The notes beneath the pieces were generated by a model, which was not told the origin of the DNA, searched no databases, and worked only from the letters and a program-made list of their open reading frames with translations. Source: Haliscomenobacter sp. (GTDB lineage Bacteria > Bacteroidota > Bacteroidia > Chitinophagales > Saprospiraceae). From it: a stretch of DNA of 64,000 nt. Position 1 is the first letter of the stretch; every line of letters begins with the position of its first letter. The stretch covers positions 1 through 64,000 of the forward strand of contig JADJHZ010000014.1 in assembly GCA_016707205.1 (NCBI GenBank), in the 5' to 3' direction. Below, piece after piece: positions 58,720 to 64,000 of the stretch. Both the position numbers and the translations under genes were made by a program.

Positions 58720-60588
58720 ATGGTCTACATTATCATCGATTTTGATTCTACCTTCATGCAGGTGGAGGCATTGGAAGAACTGGGTGAAATCGTTCTGAAA
58801 AACCCGAAAGAGAAGGCCACGGTCTTGCAGGAAATTAAGGACATAACCAATCTGGGCATGGAAGGGAAGCTGTCTTTCCACGAATCCCTGACCCGGCGTA
58901 TGGATCTATTGAAAATCCACCGCGACGATGTGGGAAAGCTGGTCAAACGGCTTCGAAAAAAAGTATCGGTCTCCTTTTCCCGCAATAAAGCGTTCTTTAA
59001 GAAATACAAAGGACAGATCTACATCATCTCCAGCGGCTTTAAGGATTTTATTGTGCCGGTGGTGGCGCCTTACGAGATCGATGCCGATTTCGTGCTGGCC
59101 AATACCTTTACCTACGACGAAGCAGGGTGGGTGAAGGGCTTCGACCGCGATAACCCGCTGGCTTTCAGCAAAGGCAAGCCCAAAGTGCTCCAGCAGCTCA
59201 ACCTGGACGGCGAGATCTGGGTGATCGGCGACGGGTATACCGATTATGAAATGGTGGAAGCGGGCATTGCCCACAAGTTTTTTGCCTTCACCGAAAACGT
59301 ACTCCGGGAAAGTTTGCTGGATAAAGCCCACCATATCACTCCCAGCTTCGACGAGTTTTTGTTTGTCAACCGGATGCCGCGGGCGTTGTCTTACCCCAAA
59401 AACCGGATCGGGGTGTTGCTCGAACGGGAAATTCCTGCCGAAGCGGCGGCCCAGTTTCGCGACGAAGGGTATCAGGTCGAAGTCCTGGAGGAGCCCCTTA
59501 CGGAGCAAGCGCTCCAGCAGCGGGCTTCGGAGCTCTCCATCCTGGGGGTTCTCCCAGGCACCCCGATCGCTCCTGCCTTTCTCGCTTCAGCTAGCCGGCT
59601 CATGGCCGTTGGGGTATTTGGCGCCGGAGGCTCGGTCCGGCAAATTGGTAACGCCGCTGCCGCTCAGGGAGTGGCTTTGTTCGACGCTCCCTACACCCAT
59701 ACCCGGGCTCAGGCGGAAATGGCCTTAGCCCAAATGATCTTTCTGTTGCGCGGCCCTGCCGCCTGGACGGATGCGCCATCGGATGGCCAGCTTTCGTATG
59801 AATTGCGCGGGAAAACCCTGGGCATCGTCGGATATGGGCACTCGGGCCAGCAATTGTCCATTCTCGCGGAAGCCCTGGGCATGGACGTGAGGTATATAGA
59901 CCTCGCCAACAAACCTGCTCTCGGCAATGCCCGTCCGGTGGGAAGCCTGGCCGAATTGGTTCGCATGGCGGACGTGGTTTCCCTGCACCTGGACCACCGG
60001 CCAGAAAACAAAGACCTCTTTAATGCAGCCACCTTGCGCCGAATGCCCTCCCACGCGGTGCTGCTCAATTTTTCCAATGGCGAAGCCATCGATCTACCCG
60101 CGCTCACTGCTTTGCTGGAAACCGGAAAATTCCTGGGCGCAGCTCTGGACGCCCTCCCCGCAACGCCCACGGGGAAACAGCTGGACGCGATCGCCCGCCT
60201 TCGGCAGATCGCCCGGGTGCGGCTAACTCCCGGGATCGGCGGAGACACGGTGGAATCCCGCTTGCGGGCCGCTTCTTTCGTGCCTGCCCGGCTTATGGAA
60301 TACATCAATACCGGCGCTACCCAAGGCAGCCTCAATTTCCCCGAACTTCAGCTCCCCGTATTGAAAGATGCTCACCGGCTGATCCATATCCACCTCAACC
60401 GGCCCGGTATCCTGGCTCAGATCAACCGCATCCTTGCCGATCATCGCATCAATATCCTGGGCCAGTACCTCAAAACCAACGACCAGATCGGCTACGCCAT
60501 CACCGACATCGACAAGCGCTACAGCAGAAAAGTGCTCAACGAACTCAAACGCATCGAACATACGATCAAGTTCCGGACGCTGTATTAG
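58720..60588 (+). CDS. Phosphoserine phosphatase / degenerate phosphoglycerate dehydrogenase / ACT fusion
   Basis: 622 residues from ATG 58720 (the upstream frame is repeat). Residues 1-215 are a SerB-type HAD phosphatase: D7/D9 in IIDFDST, S104 in IISSGF, K155 in GKPKVLQ, D171 and D175 in GDGYTDYEM, all intact. Residues 228-545 are a D-isomer 2-hydroxyacid dehydrogenase fold with nucleotide motif GYGHSG (371-376). Compared with SerA, the three catalytic positions are changed: Arg to N453 (FSNGEAID), Glu to T482 (LPATP), His to G505 (LTPGIGG). Residues 551-622 are an ACT domain. It probably dephosphorylates phosphoserine under ACT-mediated control by serine; dehydrogenase activity is doubtful. 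Confidence 0.85.
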   Translation: MVYIIIDFDSTFMQVEALEELGEIVLKNPKEKATVLQEIKDITNLGMEGKLSFHESLTRRMDLLKIHRDDVGKLVKRLRKKVSVSFSRNKAFFKKYKGQIYIISSGFKDFIVPVVAPYEIDADFVLANTFTYDEAGWVKGFDRDNPLAFSKGKPKVLQQLNLDGEIWVIGDGYTDYEMVEAGIAHKFFAFTENVLRESLLDKAHHITPSFDEFLFVNRMPRALSYPKNRIGVLLEREIPAEAAAQFRDEGYQVEVLEEPLTEQALQQRASELSILGVLPGTPIAPAFLASASRLMAVGVFGAGGSVRQIGNAAAAQGVALFDAPYTHTRAQAEMALAQMIFLLRGPAAWTDAPSDGQLSYELRGKTLGIVGYGHSGQQLSILAEALGMDVRYIDLANKPALGNARPVGSLAELVRMADVVSLHLDHRPENKDLFNAATLRRMPSHAVLLNFSNGEAIDLPALTALLETGKFLGAALDALPATPTGKQLDAIARLRQIARVRLTPGIGGDTVESRLRAASFVPARLMEYINTGATQGSLNFPELQLPVLKDAHRLIHIHLNRPGILAQINRILADHRINILGQYLKTNDQIGYAITDIDKRYSRKVLNELKRIEHTIKFRTLY

Positions 60589-60651
60589 GCGCAGATCGAA
60601 AGGCGGGAAGTGAAAAGGTGAAAAAAATCTTGCTGGATAAAATAAAGTCGT

Positions 60652-60688
60652 GTATTTTTACTTTAAAATACAAAGTACTTTAAAATAT
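60652..60688. promoter_or_regulatory. Direct-repeat operator upstream of creD
   Basis: TACTTTAAAATA occurs twice, at 60659-60670 and 60676-60687 (17 bp apart), and between them AAAGTACTTT (60672-60681) is a perfect 10-bp palindrome. It ends 5 bp before the creD ATG. Such a site suggests a dimeric regulator, none being adjacent. Confidence 0.5.
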
Positions 60689-60692
60689 CAAT

Positions 60693-62030
60693 ATGGAAAC
60701 ACAGGAATCGTCCTACGGACAAAAATTCGGGAACTGGCTGCGCCGGTCCCTCGCGGTCAAATTATTGGCCATTGGTTTTCTCACCTTATTATTGATGCTG
60801 CCCAACGGCTTGATTTTGAACCTGATCTCGGAGCGCCAGTCGCGTATGTCGGAAGCGTCGGCGGAAGTCAGCGCCTCGTGGGGGCCGGCGCAAACGCTTA
60901 CCGGACCAATCCTTTCTATTCCGTATACCGAATGGACGGACCTGGAAGACGGCAAACGGATCGCATCCAAGCGGCTGGCCCATTTCCTTCCGGAGACGTT
61001 CGAGGTGGATGGGGCGCAGCGCCATCAAATCCGGAAGCGGGGGATCTTTGAGGTCATCCTGTACGAAACCGATTTGAACTTGAAGGGTGTATTTGCCGCT
61101 CCGGATTTCCAGGCGCTGCATATCCTTCCGGAACACATCCAGTGGGACGAGGCGGTCGTTTCCCTGGGCATCACCGGGATGAACGGGATTCGCAAGGAGC
61201 TGGCCCTCCATTGGGGGCAGGCCTCGTCATTGCGAATGGAGCCCGGAACGGCCGCCCCGGGACTACTGGAATCCGGAGTGCGATCTCCTGTGCCGGTCCG
61301 CCCAGAGGAAAAGGAATACGCTTTTTCTCTGGACCTTTCCTTAAACGGCAGTTCGGCTCTGTATTTCAGTCCGGTAGGCAAAACCACGAACATCCGGCTG
61401 GCGTCGGATTGGCCGTCTCCCAGCTTTAACGGAAACTTCCTTCCAACCCGGCGAAACATTACGGCTAACGGAGCCAATAAAGGATTTGAGGCGGAATGGC
61501 AGGTGCTCGACCTCAACCGTAACTTCCCGCAGCAATGGGTAGGGGAGGCTTACCATCCAGACCAATCCGCCTTCGGTGTACAGCTGATCGAACCAGTGGA
61601 CAACTACCTGAAAAACACCCGCTCCGCCAAATACGCCATCCTGGTGATCGGGCTGACGTTTTTGATTTATTTCTTCTTCGAAACGCTCCGGCACGTGCAT
61701 ATTCACCCCTTCCAATACTTTTTGGTCGGGTTGGCTATCATCGTCTTTTATCTGTTGCTGCTGTCGTTATCTGAACATATTGGCTACGATTTGGCCTATT
61801 TGTCGGGGGCGGTAGCCACGATCGGACTGATTGCGGCGTACAGCGCATCTATCCTTCGGTCGCCCCGTATGACGGCCCAATTGGCTATTCTCCTTTCGGC
61901 TATCTATGCGTTCATCTATATCGTCCTTCAGTTGGAGGATTTCGCTTTGCTGGCAGGCAGTCTGGGCGTATTTGCCGCCCTGGCCATTGTGATGTGGACG
62001 AGTAGAAAGGTCGATTGGTATCAGTTGTAA
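60693..62030 (+). CDS. creD: CreD family inner-membrane protein
   Basis: 445 residues. A first membrane helix (about 20-45, LLAIGFLTLLLMLPNGLIL) is followed by the diagnostic ISERQSRMSEASAEVSASWGPAQTLTGPILSIPY, a large periplasmic domain (about 50-310) and a cluster of about five C-terminal helices. CreD contributes to envelope integrity and in enterobacteria responds to CreBC. In Bacteroidota it is often next to a small winged-helix regulator gene, which is missing here. Direct repeats and a palindrome directly upstream suggest specific control. Confidence 0.92.
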   Translation: METQESSYGQKFGNWLRRSLAVKLLAIGFLTLLLMLPNGLILNLISERQSRMSEASAEVSASWGPAQTLTGPILSIPYTEWTDLEDGKRIASKRLAHFLPETFEVDGAQRHQIRKRGIFEVILYETDLNLKGVFAAPDFQALHILPEHIQWDEAVVSLGITGMNGIRKELALHWGQASSLRMEPGTAAPGLLESGVRSPVPVRPEEKEYAFSLDLSLNGSSALYFSPVGKTTNIRLASDWPSPSFNGNFLPTRRNITANGANKGFEAEWQVLDLNRNFPQQWVGEAYHPDQSAFGVQLIEPVDNYLKNTRSAKYAILVIGLTFLIYFFFETLRHVHIHPFQYFLVGLAIIVFYLLLLSLSEHIGYDLAYLSGAVATIGLIAAYSASILRSPRMTAQLAILLSAIYAFIYIVLQLEDFALLAGSLGVFAALAIVMWTSRKVDWYQL

Positions 62031-62047
62031 GGGCAAACCCTGCTGCG

Positions 62048-62428
62048 TCAGGCTTCCAGCGCCTGGCGCAGCAGGGCCACGCTGATCAGGTGGTGCGAGG
62101 CGTCAAAAACAGCTTTGCCGTGCCGGAGCAGGATAAGCTGCGGGGATTGGTGCACCACCTGGAAATCCTGTGCGATGCGGTTGGAAAGCGGGCGGTGGGC
62201 AATAAGGTCGAGGTAGAAAAATTCCAATTCCTCGGGACTGAACCCCCATTCGTTCTCCAGCCGGTACTTCGCATGGGCGCTGATCCCGCAACGGGTCGAG
62301 TGTTTGAAAATAGCCACGGGCCTTTGGTGGGAAAGCGCGATTAGCTCCTCGAGCTGTTCTTCCCGTTGGAGTACTTTCCAGGGGCCATAAAGTTCTTCGG
62401 ATTGGAGGTAATGATTCAAATAGCTCAT
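62048..62428 (-). CDS. ytxJ: Bacilliredoxin-like protein YtxJ
   Basis: 126 residues of the thioredoxin-like YtxJ family (monothiol bacilliredoxin). The active-site motif FKHSTRCGISAHAKYRLE carries a single cysteine in the expected KHSTxCxxS context; FFYLDLIAHRPLSNRIAQDFQVVHQSPQLILLRHGKAVFDASH is the family core. It removes bacillithiol from protein cysteines. Its presence implies that the organism makes bacillithiol (bshA-C not in the window). It converges on creD with 17 bp between the stops. Confidence 0.9.
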   Translation of the reverse strand: MSYLNHYLQSEELYGPWKVLQREEQLEELIALSHQRPVAIFKHSTRCGISAHAKYRLENEWGFSPEELEFFYLDLIAHRPLSNRIAQDFQVVHQSPQLILLRHGKAVFDASHHLISVALLRQALEA

Positions 62429-62619
62429 CGGCGATGAATTACACGGTTATTTTTTCCTTAACCGGATAAGGCGCCGATTGGTTTTAAAAGAGTGCAAAAT
62501 TTATTTTTTCAATTATTTTTTTCGCTAAGCGTTGATAATCATTTTATTTAAATTAAATGAATTCAAAAAAAATCCAAAAACGAGACGCTTTTGTCCATGT
62601 TTTTTGGTGACCACCCCCT

Positions 62620-62692
62620 TAACTTTGTGTCATAAGATTGATTACCGGGCTAGATAAAAATTTGAAAGGCTGCATTTGGCAGCCTTTTTTTA
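62620..62692 (+). ncRNA. Possible short plus-strand RNA
   Basis: TAACTTTG (62620-62627) matches the -7 promoter consensus and is followed after about 40 bp by a perfect terminator hairpin. If used, it gives an RNA of about 60 nt between two minus-strand genes. No -33 element at a good distance was found, so this is weak. Confidence 0.25.
62665..62692. terminator. Bidirectional intrinsic terminator
   Basis: AAAGGCTGC (62665-62673) and GCAGCCTTT (62679-62687) pair perfectly with loop ATTTG, with T7 on the plus-strand side and TTTCAAATTTTT on the minus-strand side. It ends the tesB gene, whose stop codon is inside the T-run, and possibly a short plus-strand transcript. Confidence 0.75.
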
Positions 62693-63559
62693 TTTCTCCT
62701 GTTCCTTTTTGGGGCGCATCAGTCCTTCCTGCACGACAGAGGCGACCAATTTCCCATCCGAAGTAAAAATACTCCCTCTTGTAAATCCGCGCGCATTGGA
62801 TGCGCTTGGGCTTTCGATGGCGTAGAGCAGCCATTCGTCCATCCGGAATGGCCGGTGAAACCACATGGCGTGGTCGAGGCTGGCCATCTGGAGCTGAGTG
62901 AAGGAGGTGACATCGGCATGGGGCTGAACCGCAGTGGTGAGCAGGTTGTAATCGGAGGTATAGGCCAAAACGGCCTGGTGGAGGCGGAAGTCGTTGGGCA
63001 TTTCCCCTTTGCCTTTCATCCAGATATGGCGGAACGGTTCGTTTTTGATCGGCAACGCCGGGTTAATCAGCTCAACCGGCCGGAACTCGATCGGCCTGTC
63101 GAGGTTGAGAAACCGTTTCATGCTCTCTGGGATCATCTCCGCAAATTGAGCAGCCAGTTCCTCCCAACTGGGTAGTTCTTCCGGCCGGCTGACTTTGGGC
63201 ATGGCGATTTGATGATCGAAGCCCTCCTGAACCAGCTGAAAAGAAGCCGACATCAGGAAGATGGCTTCTCCTTTCTGGATCGCTTTCACCCTGCGCGTGG
63301 TGAAGCTTCCTCCATCGCGTATCGTCTCCACCTGAAACACGATCGGGCGCTCCAGGTCGCCGGGCAGTACGAAGTAGGAATGCAGGGAGTGCAACACCCG
63401 GTCGGTCGGGACGGTTCGCATAGCCGCGATCAGGGATTGGGCGAGGACTTGCCCCCCGAATACCGATTTGCTTCCAACGGTTTTACTGTGGCCCCGAAAC
63501 AGGTTTTCCTCAATAGGTTCCAGATCCAGTAATGCCAACAGTTCCTGTACGGTTTTCAT
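62690..63559 (-). CDS. tesB: Acyl-CoA thioesterase II (TesB)
   Basis: 289 residues from ATG 63559 (MKTVQELLALLDLEPIEENLFRG), 27 bp downstream of a strong promoter. Double hot-dog fold: GSKSVFGGQVLAQSLIAAMRTV and LHSLHSYFVLPGDLERPIVFQVE in the first half; SDYNLLTTAVQPH (catalytic Asp region), ASLDHAMWFHRPFRMDEWLLYAIESPSASNARGFTRGSIF in the second. It hydrolyses medium- and long-chain acyl-CoA in the cytoplasm. An extended reading frame upstream (17 codons) has no homology and runs through the promoter. Confidence 0.93.
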   Translation of the reverse strand: MKTVQELLALLDLEPIEENLFRGHSKTVGSKSVFGGQVLAQSLIAAMRTVPTDRVLHSLHSYFVLPGDLERPIVFQVETIRDGGSFTTRRVKAIQKGEAIFLMSASFQLVQEGFDHQIAMPKVSRPEELPSWEELAAQFAEMIPESMKRFLNLDRPIEFRPVELINPALPIKNEPFRHIWMKGKGEMPNDFRLHQAVLAYTSDYNLLTTAVQPHADVTSFTQLQMASLDHAMWFHRPFRMDEWLLYAIESPSASNARGFTRGSIFTSDGKLVASVVQEGLMRPKKEQEK

Positions 63560-63585
63560 GAGCGGATAGTCTGATTTGATCCCCC

Positions 63586-63614
63586 CAAAGGTAGTGCATT
63601 CATCCCACAAACAA
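63586..63614 (-). promoter_or_regulatory. Promoter of tesB
   Basis: On the minus strand TTG (63614-63612), 18 bp, then TACCTTTG (63593-63586): an exact consensus -7 element with a suitable -33 triplet. The start codon is at 63559. Confidence 0.6.
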
Positions 63615-63659
63615 GCAGTTGACTTCTTACCGAAAAATGTAATATCTTGCTGAAGAATT

Positions 63660-63803
63660 GGAGGTTAGACGTTAGCTGTTCGCGTTGGAGGCAGGAAAGC
63701 CAATGATTTTCTGATCGGATGGTTTCGACCGCCCTCAACGTTTCTTCTACGTCCCCCCTGTCTAGCCTCCAACGTCCAACATCTAACAGCTAACGTCCAA
63801 AAA
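63660..63803. repeat. Inverted low-complexity repeat between tesB and the LpxR-like gene
   Basis: GACGTTAGCTGTT (63668-63680) and AACAGCTAACGTC (63785-63797) are exact inverted copies, and the right arm carries tandem AACGTCCAACATCTAAC words. This is the same geometry as the repeats at 24.3, 46.8 and 58.6 kb with a different sequence. No gene inside. Confidence 0.7.
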
Positions 63804-64000
63804 ATGGGATGGTTGACCTCTGCCCGGATGACCCTGTCTTGCGCAATCCTGTTGGGTTGCTGCCTTCCTTGGAGCGCGCTTTCCCAGGGCCATGCGGGGG
63901 TGTTGGAACTGCGGTTGGCCAACGACCGCTACCGCCTTTTGGGCGTGTCCGACCGGTATTTTACCAATGGGCTTTATGCCTCCTTCCTGGCGCCGGAGTG
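63804..64000 (+). CDS. LpxR-like outer-membrane protein (DUF2219), partial
   Basis: 65 residues up to the window edge. The N-terminus is a signal peptide (hydrophobic LSCAILLGCCLPWSALSQ), and the next segment ELRLANDRYRLLGVSDRYFTNGLYASF matches the first strands of LpxR/DUF2219 barrels (family pattern NDx...DRYYTNG). These outer-membrane enzymes remove the 3'-acyloxyacyl group of lipid A, or are barrels of unknown function in Bacteroidota. The gene continues past the right edge. Start ATG 63804 is 3 bp after the inverted repeat. Confidence 0.7.
   Translation, partial: MGWLTSARMTLSCAILLGCCLPWSALSQGHAGVLELRLANDRYRLLGVSDRYFTNGLYASFLAPE

Noticed and set aside
1..64000. tRNA, rRNA, tmRNA or RNase P genes
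   Set aside because: No TPsiC-arm, anticodon-arm or conserved rRNA/RNase P words were seen on either strand; a covariance search would settle it.

Overview
Organism. The window looks like a chromosome fragment of a Bacteroidota bacterium, probably Saprospiria (inference). Evidence: a type IX secretion (type B) C-terminal sorting domain at 35918-37519, several promoters with the Bacteroidota -7 motif TAnnTTTG, lineage-typical families (DUF5686, DUF6340, DUF4407, DUF2141, YtxJ), lipoproteins with short lipoboxes, and a carotenoid operon. No tRNA, rRNA, phage module or cas gene was recognised.

Layout. 1-2999 is the trailer end of a large CRISPR array (46 spacers in view; leader and any cas genes lie left of the window). 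3.2-9.3 kb: a DUF2141 protein, a carotenoid operon (CrtI plus carotenoid oxygenase), a YdjC deacetylase, a PanE remnant and a peptidoglycan-binding protein. 9.4-12.5 kb: M19 dipeptidase and beta-lactamase-like hydrolase. 12.5-17.6 kb: an L-arabinose operon (araD-araA-mutarotase-Na+ symporter). 17.8-24.3 kb: porin-like protein, an IS3 element, an epimerase, an LRR lipoprotein, a broken small gene, CysH-like reductase and MsrB. 24.6-33.1 kb: DUF5686 barrel protein, a broken glycosidase-like/SUMF1 protein, and a LytTR regulator with its broken TPR sensor kinase. 33.4-40.3 kb: a beta-trefoil/papain/cytolysin-domain protein, lipoproteins, a T9SS cargo protein and a broken HMG-CoA synthase. 40.3-50.4 kb: permease, adenosine deaminase, DinB protein, four SDR/epimerase genes, CPBP protease, sulfatase. 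50.6-64 kb: DUF4407 protein, LytS/LytTR pair, DUF502, UspA, MFS exporter, a SerB-SerA-ACT fusion, CreD, YtxJ, TesB and the start of an LpxR-like gene.

Four features stand out. (1) A secreted protein combining a three-repeat beta-trefoil, a papain-type protease and a C-terminal domain resembling domain 4 of cholesterol-dependent cytolysins. (2) An intergenic two-hairpin element in at least five copies whose stems change in a compensated way while the loop stays TGAG-like. (3) Intergenic minisatellites of unrelated sequence but shared geometry (inverted arms at gene ends), which write their sequence into protein termini. (4) Six single-base indels, all in G/C runs, breaking or scrambling five genes; these could be assembly errors or real decay and should be checked before any of those genes is called dead.
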